Shown: positions 24,560-38,880 of the stretch, in pieces | Layout of the letters: each line of letters begins with the position of its first letter | Numbering within the stretch: position 1 is the first letter of the stretch | Position numbers and translations under genes: made by a program | Notes under the pieces: generated by a model | What the model saw: only the letters and a program-made list of their open reading frames with translations | Database searches by the model: none | Told to the model about the DNA's origin: nothing | NCBI RefSeq assembly: GCF_949628215.1 | Contig: NC_134282.1 | Coordinates: 21,350,056-21,414,055, forward strand | DNA length: 64,000 nt | DNA from: Phalacrocorax aristotelis | Lineage: Eukaryota > Chordata > Aves > Suliformes > Phalacrocoracidae | Reading direction: 5' to 3'

Positions 24560-26110
24560 TGAAAATGAATTGAAAGTTGTAAGGTTATGAAAGTGGCAAT
24601 AATATTAAGTGGAAGGGCGGTGCCTGGGATAATTTGACATACGTCTTTTAAAAATGAACTAATTAAATGGGAAGACAACGCTAAACCAGGAAACGGTAGC
24701 AAGCAAAAATAAAAAGGGCAAAACAAAACAAACCACCAGAAACATTAATTCAAGGAATACCTAAGTAAGTAAGATGAGACTTAGTGTGAAAACCAGAAGA
24801 TACCAGAGTTAGATTAAAACAGTCCAAATCCATCCAGGGTGATACGCAGCACCAGGAAAACAGTAACACTGAAAAAGTCCTCCAGGGGACAGGGGCAGAT
24901 GAGCTCTGAGGTTGCAAACCAGCGTGGGCGTTTAAAAAGGTTGATTTTTGACTCCATATGCCAAAGTAGCTGTGCACTATGGACAGTGACAGCAAAAGTC
25001 ATTTCCTTTCTTCTTTTCAAGAGACTAAGCCTAGATTTTTAACAGACTTTAAAACATCTCCTAGGATAAATTACAAAAAGGATCCAGCTCCCTGTACAGA
25101 AAATATTCCTATTTTTCTCTGTTTGACTTTATCCCATTATTTCAGTTTATGCTAAGCTGAAAAATTTTAAGTAAGTTTCCTCTTTTGCTCATTGTTCAAG
25201 GACTCGCGAACAATCTTCAGACCTGCCACCACAATTTAGCAGTATGTGCTTTTTCATCTTTCCAAAAAGCCATTCTTTCTAAACAACTAGCATTTTCTTT
25301 GGTTCTTCAGGAATGCTCAGGACTAAAGAACAATGTAAGTCCTAGCACAGACAGCTAAAAGAGGAGATCCAATGCAGAGGAGGACAGGGAGCTTCCCCTA
25401 GCACTTGCAGTGAAGCATGCCTGATACAGCATGTCACACAGCAGAGGAGAGGGGAAGATATCTGAGCCGAGGCAGCTCTCAGTTCAGAGCTGACGATCCC
25501 AAGATGCAGCTTTAGCAACATGGCAGGGCAAGGCGGTGTGCCTGAAACACCAGCCTTACCTGCCTAGAGCTACCCCCGTCTGTAAATGCGTTTTCAGAAC
25601 TACAAAGAGAAGTAATTATTTTATGGCCTGGGCTAGACCTGAGGAATATGGAGTTACTCCAGATTTCCCTGATGTGACAGAGATGAATTTAATTTAGTGA
25701 AACCTATGGGATTGTTTATCAGTGTGACATCGGAGGCTATGAATGCTTTATTGTTTGGATTGCTTTTAATTAAACTGGGCAAAAGCTCTCGATCTTAAAA
25801 ACACAAGGTCAGGATGTAAACAAAAACACTAGTAGTTCCTTCCGCCTCTGGTTTCCAGAACAAAATAGCTTTTATTTTCACTGTGCATAATGAAAGGCAA
25901 TCACAGTGCTGCAAAGGTTCTTCCCAAAGACGAAACACTTGTTAGCCTGTAAGCTGCAACGCATTGAGGAGATGTTAACCTGCCACCATTCCGGCCTTCC
26001 CGTATCAACCCTGGATTAGCAGTGTTCATTGCCTAACGAAGGTTTTGTAATCACAGCTGCTGGTCCCAATGCACAATCGCATTGGGGAAGCCTCATAAAC
26101 TGTTAAAATC
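24560..26110. other. Gene-free spacer before RING-gene CpG island
   Basis: AT-rich DNA with no recognisable exon. The part at 25690-25790 has SOX-like (ATTGTTTGG) and homeodomain-like (TTTTAATTAAA) motifs and may be a regulatory element of a flanking gene; this is motif-based only. Confidence 0.5.
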
Positions 26111-26147
26111 AATGGAACGATTTTAAAAAAATGCAATTCCGGGCTAG

Positions 26148-27521
<1,374 letters not shown>

Positions 27522-28020
27522 CGCCGGCGGAGGGGAGCGGGGCCGGGCCGGGCCGGGGGGCGGCGGGCGCTGAGGGGCCGGGCTGAGCGGGCGCTGAGGG
27601 GCGCCGGGATCCGCCCGCCCATGCCCCGCTGTGAGGGGAGAGCGCGGCCGCCGCACGCAGGTGCCCCTTCTCGGGTGGGTGCCGAGCCCGGCCCCGCCGG
27701 GAGGCGGGTGGGCAACGGCGGGGGGAAGACGGGGGCGAGGCCGCGGCTCTCCTGGGCGTACCGGGACGGGCAGCTCCGGGCGTGGGGTTCGGCGGGGGCG
27801 GCAGGGCAGGGTGAGCCCCGCAGCCGCGCCAGCCCCGCGGCTCAGGCGCAGCCCGGGGGTGGGGGGGTGCTCTGCCGGGCGGCCAGGCGAGGGGCCGCGG
27901 GGGGCCCGGCCGCCCCGGGGGCAGGGCAGGGGGGCCTCGGAAGGTCCCCCGGGGAGCGGGGCTCTGGGGCGGGGGCGCGGCCCTGGCCCTGTCGCCGCTG
28001 CTGGGAGCGTGCCCTGGTGC

Positions 28021-31000
28021 TTGCGCTCCCCGAGGCAGGAGGACACCGTCTCGGTTAAAGGAAACTGGCTTACTGTTGCCCCCACCTGGAAGATAATTGG
28101 AGAGATTCACTGTGGTTAGAAGCAGGACAGGACCACGGTGTGAAACGCTTTTTGTTTCCTCTCTATGAGTACTTATGGAAGAAGCTGTAACAGAAATGTG
28201 TTATCTTAAAAGAGACTGAGCCAAAGTTTCCCTACAACGTATTGAGTACGGTTTTGTTATACTTTTATTAGAAGGCCATCGAGCCCTCTGTTGTTTGCTT
28301 AAAATAAGCTTTATTATTTAATTCTTTGAAATTCTCATTTAATGTGGGAGACTGAAACACCACATTGCACACTTAATTTATGGAAGATTATTTAATTAAT
28401 GGAGCTCTAAAATAGAGCTAAGGGACTCCTGTGGTACAGAGTAATGTTTCACTGGGCGTTGATTTCAATTTTTACACGGTGAGAGAAGCCCACATTAAAA
28501 TATGGACTTTCAGCATCACTGTAAAAGTGGAATGCGGTAGCATCATTTGTGTATTGAACATTTACCTTCGGTCAAGGTAACTGCGATAAGACGGTGGTTT
28601 TCCCTTTTGGTAAGTTTCTCTTCTGTGTTAGAGTTTCTCTAAAGGCCATAAGAAAAGGTTTTTGTTCTGTGAGGTTGGAACATCAAAGATGTATTTGAAA
28701 TGTGATGAGATGCTCATAATATGAAATGGAAAAGCATCACCATGCAGCTGGTTTTGTAGTATATTAAGGAGAGAGCTCCATATAGATATTATTCTATGTT
28801 GCAGGATAATTCATTTGGTGCCTGAATTTTTTTAACTTAATTAGTTGTTACAATCTATTCTATTGGGAATAAGATAATGCTGCTTATTCCGTGTTTCTAC
28901 ACAGTACTGTAATGGAATGAGGTAATTATTTTTGTGCTTAACAATTTGAGAATTTTAAAAGTGATCTTTTAGTATGTGTATTTTGCAAGCTGTGTGCATG
29001 ATATTCCAACAAGTATCCTCTTAATAGACCTTTACTTGACCACTTCTATTTATCACAAGTGCAAAGGAATTTACTCTGTAGAAATGTAAAGACAGCAGGT
29101 GAAGATGTGTGATGTGTTTTATGGCTGCACAAGTGATGTGTACTGTGCATTGTCTTGATTATCACAAACCTGTGAAAAGTAACCCCTTGACACCCAAAAA
29201 GCCCCACAAACCCAGGCAGTATTTATACACACTGTCTTATGATGGACACAGTTTGTGGAAACAGTATATGATTTTTGTGTCACTTATGTCTCTTTAAAAA
29301 GATCCGCACCAGCCTTTTAAAGTCGTATATCATAACATAAAGGCCCTGAGGAGATAAAATTACTGGGATCAACTGTGGCTCTGACCATGGTCTGTTTGTT
29401 TAGACCAGTGTTTTCAAACTTGGAGTTGCTCGTTAGCTGTGTAAAAGGTGTATGCCTACTAAAATCAGGTGTGACTATTAGCCCCTGTTGACTTCAGCAG
29501 TAGTTGTGGATGTTCTGCACCAAAGAAAATCACGAGACTTTTGTTGAAGCATCTAAATGAGAATTTAGATGGTTGACTTCAGGTACAAACATTGGAAAAT
29601 TTTGGCCTTAACCTCTCTGTTCTTCAGTCAATGCATCTGTAAAGTTTGATAATAGTGTTGACCTACCTCACAAGCAAGATGTGAGGCTTTATTTATTAAA
29701 GTTTTTAAGTAATTGGAGATCCTTGAAGAGGAGGTGCTGTAGAAGTAAAAGTATTACAAATGATACTGTAGTAAGACTAAATATATGTAAATTAATGGAC
29801 ATAAACAGCAGCAATGTTTTCTAAGAAAAATAAATATATAAAATATGTACATGTGTACATCATATGCACCAATATATGATTTACCTGTTTGTGCTTCTAC
29901 TGCAAATGCAGCATGCGTATCAGCATTTCTGTCCAACCAGGTAAGCTCTGGTACCTTGCAGTTCAGATGAGCCCACCCAGCAGTCACTGCTGTAAGTCCA
30001 TCTCGCGTAGACACGCCAACGCCAGCCCCGAGTGCTCGTGACACTCAGCTGGAGCTCACCACGTAGCCTGTACTTTGCATTACTCCTGCGAGCTTTCCGG
30101 CTGCGGTGGGCTGCCTGGGTATCGCAGATGTGCTGCCAGCGCTCTCTGGGTGAGCTAGCTAGCTCGCACCAGCTTGGGTATGTTTACAGGAGCTGCAGTC
30201 GCAACAGAAGCCATTACGTAGCTATGCCCTGAAATACTGGTTACAGTAAGAAATGTGTACTCCATCTTCTTTTCTTTCTACATCATAGTTTTATTCTTGC
30301 CTTTTCTCTGTAAACAGTATTTGCCATTTTGACTAAACCAATGGTTTCAACTGGGATCCGTTGACTACTTGTAAAGGGTCTGCGAAAGGTAAGTAAGAAA
30401 AGCAAATCGATGATCAGAAGCTTAAATTTGTTTTGTGAGGGTCAACTTTAAAATGTGTAGAGGTTGGTACGTTACAAAAAGTTGAAGATCACGGGCCTAA
30501 ACAGGATTTTCAGGCTTATTCACAATTGAACACTCATATTACATATCAAGTTCCTACCCATATATTTGAAAATATTTCAAAGCCAAATTCAAATAGACAG
30601 TCTGACCATATGCCAAATCCTCTCTGCTTATGCAAATTTTGGGAAACTCCACTGGTTTCAGGAGCATTAGTCTGGATCCACATCACAGTACCAGTCAGAA
30701 AAAATCATGCATTGTATACATCTCTGGCTACTGCAGAATCCAAGTATTATATTTGTATTTTGGGTTCCTTTGAGTGTACAGATTGCTTGTCCAAAGCCAA
30801 ACTCGGCTCAAGTTTCAGTAAAAAAAAAAAGTAAAAAACAAAAAGATAAAATCTGTGTGGCTGGTGGTGTTTTATTATTTTAACTGTTTCAGTCATAACA
30901 CTTGTGTTTTCTAGTTGTTTAAAAGCACACAGAGATAGGCAGCTGAAAGGGTATGCGTCAGTTACACTATCCACACATCTTACAGAAAAAAAATGGTGCT

Positions 31001-34000
31001 TTGAGGCACTCTGTGGGAAAGCAGAGAGGGCAGGATATACCACAGCACCGTGGGGAAAATCATGGGAAATACAAGCTGCTGGCATTTTTTTTTTTTTTTC
31101 ATTTTTGCTGTGCAGCTTTTCTGTGTGTTACAGAGTCCAGGGCACAAGCAGCTACAGCCAAGATAAGGAAGCACCAGGAAAGTAAACAAAGGCCTGAAGC
31201 TTCCTCGGGAGTTTTTTGACATCTGCGAGAGCACAGGCTGCATGAACTCTGAAAGATGCGTAGTTTCCAGTTGTGCCGAAAGACCTTAAATTATGTGTAG
31301 CAGTAGTTCCCTGTTCCTCTACCTGAATGGAGCACGCTGGACTCCAGACTGAAAGATTACATTAAATGTGAGGTTAATGATTTGGAATAGGCTGCCAGAC
31401 GTCAGTGGTATTAGTCCAGGAGAGGGAGAAAAAAAGCAGATAGGAGGGCAGAACCCAGTTTGCCAACACAGAACCTGGGCGGGTAGTCACGCACAGTAAA
31501 CTGTTCTTTTCTGTCTTACCTGGGACAGGCAACTGCCGACTCTGCTTGAAGGAAGTTCTCGCAGGAGCTAACAGCCTCCACCGGAGAAAGCTCGGTATGT
31601 GCTATTTGCGGGGAGCCTCTGCCGTTTGCGATGTATGGGGATGTGTTAGGACAGGCACTACCATGTTACAACCTTACTTCTTTCATGTTGCCCTTCTTAA
31701 GGACTTGCACTCAAGAACTCCGTTTTTTAAAAGCACTGTTATGTTTTTAACACATATCGTGTACCTTCAGTGCCACAGTGTAGAACTTTTTATTTCTGCT
31801 CTCCTTTGAAAGTGCCTCTGATAAATACTGTGGCTGCAGGGAAGAAATTACACTCCTTTCTGCAGCACTAGCCCACAAGTAGTAAATAATCATACAGTGT
31901 TAATTTACAGAACGTCGGGTATTCGTCTTTTGAAAGGCAGATTTGACAGTAAAACACTTGAGTATTTCATAAATGCATGGAAGGAACAAAAACCTCGATT
32001 ATCTAGTTGGATTGGTTGAACGGCCTGCATATGGAGATACTTTGTATTCCTTTATCATGCAAAAACAACACAGCAGTTACTCTCACATTTATGATCATTA
32101 GAAATGTACCACAAAGCCAGCTAATAAAAAAGTAGTTAGCAGCAGTGGGTACCGAGTCATACGTCCCTGCAAGTTACCTCAGTGACCTGAATTTCCAAAA
32201 GTAGTTTGGTAGTTTGGGTCTGATCTATTTTCGTCTGGGTTGAGACAGCGTTTTGGAAGCATGTTTTGAAGATCAGGCTCAATAATGGTATTGTGGGCTG
32301 AGAACTCAAAAACCCATCTTACTCTGAAAAGCAAGTTTCTGTCTGCATTTATACTTCAGAGAACAGAAAAGACTAAACTTCCAGTATTTTTTTCTTGCAC
32401 TGTAAAAATACATCATTAAAATACAGTGGATTACAGGTGCATATGGAAATATTGTTGCTCTTCTTTTGTAGCTCAGGTTATCCTTCACAGGCATTCAGGT
32501 TTGCTTTCCAGGCTTACATCCCAAAGTAGCTTATTGGGTGTAACGCTTTGTATAAAGTGTCCTTTGCAAATGATGGAAGAGTGAGTTGCCTTCACGCAGG
32601 CAGTTAGCACAGACTGAAGAATAGAGGTGTAGTTATAGGGTTAATCTGGCTTTTCAGTTGAAATCCTACTTCAGTGAGCAGTTTCGCTGGAGTGGGGGAA
32701 CTGTTTCAACTGGCCAGGACTGCTGGTTTTGCAAACAGACAAAATCCTGCTGAATGGGAATTTGGGGTGCATGTGAACTCCAAGTTTCCCTGGAAAATGG
32801 TGTGCGATCATGTAATCAGCCCCGGTGCTGAAAACCTTTCCTTAGGGGAATAGTTGTGGATCCCAAGAAGAAGTGCTGTTGCAGCCCCCTTGCTCATGTT
32901 CGTGTCTGGCCCGGTCCAGTCTCTTGCCCGTGTCAGCGTGTTCTGTGTGTCAGTGAAAATTTAACAGCTGCTGAGCACAACTATTTAAATATGAATGTGT
33001 ACATCATTCAGAGGAATAGTTATTAATCGTCTCTGACCTGCAGGCTTGAGCATAAATGGTGCATTTGATATTAATACAGTGTGAGATATGTTTAGGGACA
33101 CAATATTGAGTGCCTAATATCCACTGGAAATAAAAGTGCAGGAGAATTGTTTGCCCAACTTTGTCAGAGCTCTTGGCGTGCACTTAAATCCTCCTGAGCT
33201 CAGTGGTCCTTTTCCCTGTGTTACGGACACTTTGTAGATATAACATCCCTGTCTGTTCTGCTGGTCTGGAGAATATGCTTTGTCTCACTGGCAATTAGTT
33301 AAATTTGTTCTGATATTATATTGCCAAAGACGACTTCAGTCGTTGTTTGTATTAACCCCTGCTCATTTAAACCACATCAGAGGCGCTCCCTGCCTGTTGC
33401 CCATTGGAGCAAGATTTTCACACAAATATTACAAATGTTCCCTTCATGTTACAAACAGGCGGCGGGTCTTTCGTGGCTACGTTTCTGATGTTTCTGAAGG
33501 GTATTTAAATTTGCCGGCTCACTTTTGCTAAAGCCCTGCAACTTACCCTGCTTCTACACTTTGTCCAGGTGTAGGTAGGAATGGAGATATTGGGAAGAAA
33601 TGCCAAAACTGCATTAACAAAATGCAGTTTCCAACATGGGGGATACGTATATTCGTACTAGGTGTGTTCAACGATGTTGCTTTTTGATCATTGCAGCATG
33701 AAATACTTTTGCTTGTGTTATGGGGAAGGAGCAATACTGGCCCCCCATTTGGTGTGTATCGACTCTTACACCCAGGTCTGAAACTGGCCTCGGGGCTCTG
33801 GTTCTGAGCCGGCCTCAAACATACTTTTCACATCATGCAGATTTTGGATCAAGGTGATTGTAATCTCTTACAAATAGCTTCAGCTGAGAAATAGCTATTT
33901 TAAAGAGATTTTTACGGTAAACAGCTATCATGAGGTTGATTAGTCTCGTTAGATTAGGAAATTTGGGAGGAATAGCTTGAAAGATTTTTACTTTTTTTAA

Positions 34001-34719
34001 TTATTATTTATCCCCCAAACCTACTCCTGATTTGTCGAGGAATCTAAATCAACACTTCACCTCATTACAGGTCCAGATGTAAGCAACGTTTCTCCATCCT
34101 ACCTCTAGGTTGTTTAACTATTTAGCAAAATCTAACAAATCTGTTTCACTTATTATTTCACAATATTTTGATTAATAGCAAATTCCAGTAACTGCATTTG
34201 GTTTGGGTTTTTTTTAATGACTGAAATTTGAGAAACATGATTGAGATACAGACAATTCAGAATTTGCTTTGCTTTGAAATGGGAAGAATTAGAATTTTTG
34301 TGACTTAGAAAATGTGGTGGTGCACAATAATTCCAGCTTGATTTCCACATTGTAAATAAGGACCCGTTAGTTGGACGGTTAATGTTGGGCAGGAAAATAT
34401 TCTTGTATGAAAAAATCTGTAACTATTGCAAGCTTTAAAGTAAATTAAATGAAACAGTAAAAATAAAATAGAAACCGCACTTCTGGTCAGGTAGTAAACG
34501 CTTCTCTCTGAGAACAATGTAGATCTCCCTTTATTATTTGAGTATCAAAATCATACAGGAGAAAGGGGACATTGTGGTTGTTCTGGAAGTTCTGCTTTCT
34601 TTCTGAAGGAGAGGGCACGGTATGGCTTCGGTTGCGATCACTAAAAGGATTCTTCCAGATATTAACTGGGTCGTGTTGCTCCCCTCCCAACCCTAATTTC
34701 TTTACTTTCGGTGGGTAGT
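28021..34719. other. Gene-free intergenic DNA between the RING gene and the PAX3 upstream domain
   Basis: AT-rich DNA. The first kilobase may hold the RING-gene 3' UTR, but I could not place a polyadenylation site with confidence. Blocks rich in TAAT and ATTTAAAT motifs (28290-28430, 32950-33100) look like possible regulatory elements. The pair 29405-29420 and 30340-30500 faintly resembles ends of an ancient hAT-type DNA transposon, too diverged to call. A T15 tract lies at 31085-31099. No coding exon is seen. Confidence 0.55.
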
Positions 34720-35049
34720 TGTTGTTGCCCAGGGGAAGCCGTCGGAGGGGGACGCCGGGGAGCTGTGCTGCCCTGGGGGGCCGGTCCCCCCCCGGGGCGA
34801 CCCCACAGGTCGCCCCGACGGGTGGCCGCGGGCCTGTGACGGAACGGCCCCAAATCCCCCAACTCTTGCGCTGTATTTGCTCCACCGTTTTGCTTCACCG
34901 AAGGCGGCTGGGGAGCCACTGAGCGGGGCACCGGCCCTCCCTGGCCCGCGACATCTCTTCTGCCTTGCCTTTTTTGCACCCTTTTGGTTTTTTCCTTGAT
35001 TTCTTTTGCTTTCTTGCTGTCCTTCCTTCCTTCTTGCCCTTTCTTTCTT

Positions 35050-35320
35050 TCTTGCTTGCTTGCTTGCTTGCTTGCTTTTTGTGCCTCCTTGCCTCCTTGC
35101 CTCCTTGCCTCCTTGCCTCCTTGCCTCCTTGCCTCCTTGCCTCCTTGCCTCCTTGCCTCCTTGCCTCCTTGCCTCCTTGCCTCCTTGCCTCCTTGCCTCC
35201 TTGCCTCCTTGCCTCCTTGCCTCCTTGCCTCCTTGCCTCCTTGCCTCCTTGCCTCCTTGCCTCCTTGCCTCCTTGCCTCCTTGCCTCCTTGCCTCCTTGC
35301 CTCCTTGCCTCCTTGCCTCC
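35050..35320. repeat. CTTG tetramer tract followed by a TTGCCTCC octamer array
   Basis: A (CTTG)n run of about six units (35050-35076) is followed by a nearly perfect 8-bp tandem array from 35083 to 35320, about 30 copies of TTGCCTCC. The array is almost free of substitutions. All three frames on each strand stay open, giving spurious Leu-Pro-Cys or Lys-Glu-Ala-Arg repeat ORFs that are not genes. Flanking DNA (34980-35050, 35325-35405) is also pyrimidine-rich. Confidence 0.97.
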
Positions 35321-36956
35321 CTCTTTCTCTCATTATTTTGCTCTTTCTCTATTTTCTGTCTTTTTCTTCTCCCATTCTTTCCCTCTCTTTCCGTTTTTCT
35401 CTTCCCAGATTTTAACCCAATTCATCTTTAAACGAATAAGTGGTGAAATCACACCGCTGCGGGCAAAATACGGATTAATGAATTCAATGTCTGGGCTAGC
35501 AGGGCCGCTTTCCCCTCGGTATCGTTAATTCCTGGCCACACCGTGTTGGGTGCGGGGAGGGCGGGAGGCGCGTCCCCGGCGGCGGGGGATCGGTGCCCGC
35601 CGGTGCCCCGGTACCCGTGGGCAGGCCCGCGGCGGTCACGCAGGGCCACGGGCGTTCCTCGCTCCCCGCCGCTCCCGGGAAACCCCCGTGTTTCGAGGGC
35701 AAATGTATTGATTGGTCCGAGCCTGGGGTCCGCAAAACGCTCCCGCTGTCTTTACTGCGGGGAAACTCCCGGTGGAGATCTATTGTGATACTGCTGGAAT
35801 TAATCATCGCTGCTGTTTTTACAAGTAATTAACGAGGATTAGACGCTTCGTTTGGAAATGCGGCTGTTAACTGTGGGGGCGGTGGGGAAGGGAGATGCGG
35901 ATTTCCCTTCCCGTGGGTGAGACTCGCGGGTGGGCGCGGGGGAGCCGGCCCGGCCCTCCTGGCGGGAGCGCGGCGGGGTATTACCTCCCGTCTCCGAGAG
36001 GAGTCCGAAATTCGATTGTAATCTTTAAAATCATAAAGAAATGAGTACCACAAGCCGCCGCCTCCTGGCTCTTTGCAGGAGAGGACCAGCCCGTTCCTGC
36101 CGCCGTGGTCCCCTGGAAGGAGCCCCCCGGCACCCCGCCGAGGGGTGCCGGAGCCTCCCGCCGCCGCCCTCTCCTGCCCCTCAGCCGCGGGGCTGCAGAT
36201 GCGTCTCTGTCCTCTTCGCAGCGGGCACGGATTGGTGTGGAGTGGCAGCTGTAGTATCGCTTACTGGAGGATCTGGTAGTAATCAGAAAGGTGAGGAGTT
36301 AGTGAAATACATGTTGTATTTATTGCCATTTTACAGGGGGGGAGAGGGCGGCCGGTGCCGCAAAGGGGGCCATTTGTAGGGTTAAGTGTTTCAGCCTTGC
36401 CCCACGGGCAGCCTCGCCGGCCTGCGGGGAGTGCGATTCGCCCTTCCCGGGGAGCAGCTCCCAGCCCGGGGCTTAGCCGGTGCCCGGGCCGCGGGCAGGT
36501 GCCCCCCGAGGCCGGGCCCGTCGGGCAGCGGAGAGGGCTCCCCTGGGTGTTTGCTCCCTCCCACGGCTGCATCGGTGCCCCGGTGGCAGGAGCTACCGCG
36601 GATCAACCCACCCGCGGAAGTGCTTTGCCTTCACCCTCCGGATTTCCCTTTCCTCCGTGGTTCTGGCAAAGGCGATCCCCGCGGGCGGGACCCCCTCGGA
36701 AGAAAACCTCTTACGAGGGGCAGCGGTAAAGCTCGACCCACACCGGGACAGCGGGGCTTGGGGTGGTCCCCGGGCTCGCCTCAGGGGTGCCTGGGGTGCT
36801 CAGGGGTATCTGGAGTGTCCTGTCCCTGTCCTCACGCAGAGCTGCCTCCGGTGCCGAGCCGCCCCACCAGCTCCGCGCCCGCACCGAGCCCTTCTCGGGC
36901 CGCCAGCCGCGCTGTGGCCGTAAATTAATGAAAACGTAACAACTCAAACGGGAGAG

Positions 36957-36971
36957 AAAAAAAAAAAAAAA
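36957..36971. repeat. Poly(A) tract
   Basis: Fifteen consecutive A residues at the edge of a GC-rich block. A second A tract of 21 lies at 37231-37251. Confidence 0.9.
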
Positions 36972-36979
36972 GACGGTGC

Positions 36980-37210
36980 TGAGACGTGCGGATGGGACAT
37001 AAAAGCGATGGAAAAAGGTTCAAAGCTTTCGGTGATGACTTTTCAACCTTTATTTATGTGCCTATTAATGCAATATCCATCATAGAGATACGCATCTTTA
37101 TCCTTTCAACTGATATGCTGGGAATCAATTGGATATGCAGATTACATTTCATAAATTTCCAAATGTTAATCTCCCCGGCCCTTTGCTGGTAATTTCTTTT
37201 TTCGCCAAAT
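36980..37210. promoter_or_regulatory. Candidate conserved element upstream of PAX3 (about 4.5 kb)
   Basis: An AT-rich island between CpG-rich blocks. It holds TATTAATGCAAT, ATCAATTGGAT and ATATGCAGATTAC-type homeodomain/POU motifs and lacks repeat signatures other than the flanking A tracts. Its contrast with the surroundings suggests selective constraint, but conservation was not tested. Confidence 0.35.
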
Positions 37211-37230
37211 AGTATTATGTTTCTGCCACC

Positions 37231-37251
37231 AAAAAAAAAAAAAAAAAAAAA
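37231..37251. repeat. Poly(A) tract
   Basis: Twenty-one consecutive A residues with no recognisable retroposon body on either side. Confidence 0.9.
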
Positions 37252-38442
37252 GCAGCCCTTAAAACAATTAATCTTAAGGCTACTTGTCTCGAAATATTTG
37301 CTAGGGCTCGGGCCCAGCAGCCGGGCGGGGGGCGACGCTCCTGCCCACTCCTCTGCCGGCCTGGGGCCATCCCGGGGGCACTGGCCCCCGGCCGGGCTCT
37401 GCCGGGGCCGAGGCAGCTGCGGGCTCGGTGCGGGCCCGGGAGCAGCCCCGGCGCCCCGCACGCAGCCCCGGGAGGGTCCGGGCGGGTATCTTCCCATCTA
37501 ATGCTGGAGGTGGGATGGGGGCCGGCTACCTGCCGGCGCTAGAGCACGGCTGGGGAAGGACCCCTCCGGGCCATCACAGCACGCCCCACCGCCGCAGCGG
37601 CGGGGGTCCCCCGCACCCCCGGCCCGGTGGCTGGCCTCCCCGGACATCTCGGGGGCCATAAACGGGGAGGGAGTGAGAGGCAGAAATACGGCCGGCTTTC
37701 CCTGGGAGGGTTCCGTTCGCGAAGCTTATTTCTAAGAGGGAGCGGGGCCGTACGAGGCTGCCAGTCGCCGTAACCGACCGTTTCCCGCGTGTTGCGGGAC
37801 GCCGCAGGGTGCTGTCACCTCCTGCCCCCGCCTGCCACGCTCCGCCGCCACCCCCCCTCCCCCGCCGCTGAAAGCAGGGGGTTTGTTAGCCGTTCGTATT
37901 ACTCTAACCCCCAAATCCCTAGGACAGTATTGAAGCGTCTCTCCTGTGGCACATTACTAGCCGCCGTCGTTCGCAGGTCACGCTGGTCCCGAAGAGTCGT
38001 TACGGGTCTGATGGCCCCCGCCCCGGCCGGCGGCGGGGCTCGCATCCCCCTCTCGCCTGCGGCGAGGACGGAGCTTCCGAACGCGGGGCTCGGGGTGGGC
38101 CGGCTATTGCTGGGGACCCCGCAGCCCCCGGAGCTCCCCCTCCCGCCGGGCGGGGGGACTCCCTCCGCCGAGCACGGGCTCCCCGCAGCATCACCCGGGG
38201 CTTCCGCCCGGCCCGGGTGGTGCGGGACCCCCGAACGCACAAACCCCCGCGCTCTGCAGGAGGGAAAGAAGGAGGGAAACCTGCGCGAAGAGAGATTCAC
38301 CAGGCAGCGGGTGAAACAGAGCCGGCCGACCCCGAGGCAGCCAGCGGCCGGAGCCCCCAAACCCGGCGTCCCCTGGGAGGTGTTCATTGCGGGGCACGGG
38401 GAGCACGGCAGCACCGGCGCCCACGCGCACTGCTTTTGCCAG

Positions 38443-38512
38443 GCTTTCTTTCTTTCCTCCTTTCGTCCCGTTCCCCTTTCCCTTCTCCTTTCCTTTCCCC
38501 TTCCCTTTCCAC
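38443..38512. repeat. Polypyrimidine tract
   Basis: An imperfect CTTT/CCCTTT-rich stretch of about 70 bp, almost purely pyrimidine on the plus strand. It could form triplex DNA. The open frames crossing it are artefacts. Confidence 0.85.
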
Positions 38513-38579
38513 ATTTCTGTTGGCAGAGCTGTGCTCTCATCTCCCGTTCACCTCCCCTGGAAAGTTGGGCGGAGAATTC

Positions 38580-38880
38580 CCTCCGAAATCCTTATGAGAA
38601 ATTAATGTATGCGCGCAAACCCGGAAACAGTGTAATTGATTTCTTTCTAATAGAGGAGAAACCAGTAACGCTATCGTTCAGAACTGATTGCCTGTGTTCT
38701 TAATGGCTCTAATTTTCACTGTCCATTTGATGTGCTGCAGGTTTAATATAGAGCACTTACTAATCCAATTAAAAGTGCACCTGGCCTGGAAGGGCTCTGT
38801 AATTAGCAGGAGCATTTTTAACTATTTCTACTGGAAAACCGTGAAATCATCTCTGCTGGCCTAAAGGACTGTAATATGGG
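38580..38880. promoter_or_regulatory. Candidate conserved element about 2.8 kb upstream of PAX3
   Basis: AT-rich island between GC-rich blocks with repeated homeodomain cores: GTGTAATTGATTTC, CCAATTAAAAGTG, CTGTAATTAGCAGG and GGTTTAATATAG. It also has two TGATTT/GATTGCC-type motifs. The layout resembles a neural tube or neural crest enhancer, but this is motif-based inference. Confidence 0.4.

Noticed and set aside
29405-30500. Possible ancient hAT-type transposon ends
   Set aside because: The end-like motifs are imperfect, no flanking 8-bp duplication was found and the interior is unrecognisable.
34662-35528. Repeat-protein ORFs of 140-220 codons on both strands
   Set aside because: They are translations of the TTGCCTCC octamer array, which is open in all frames because the unit length is not a multiple of three and it contains no stop.
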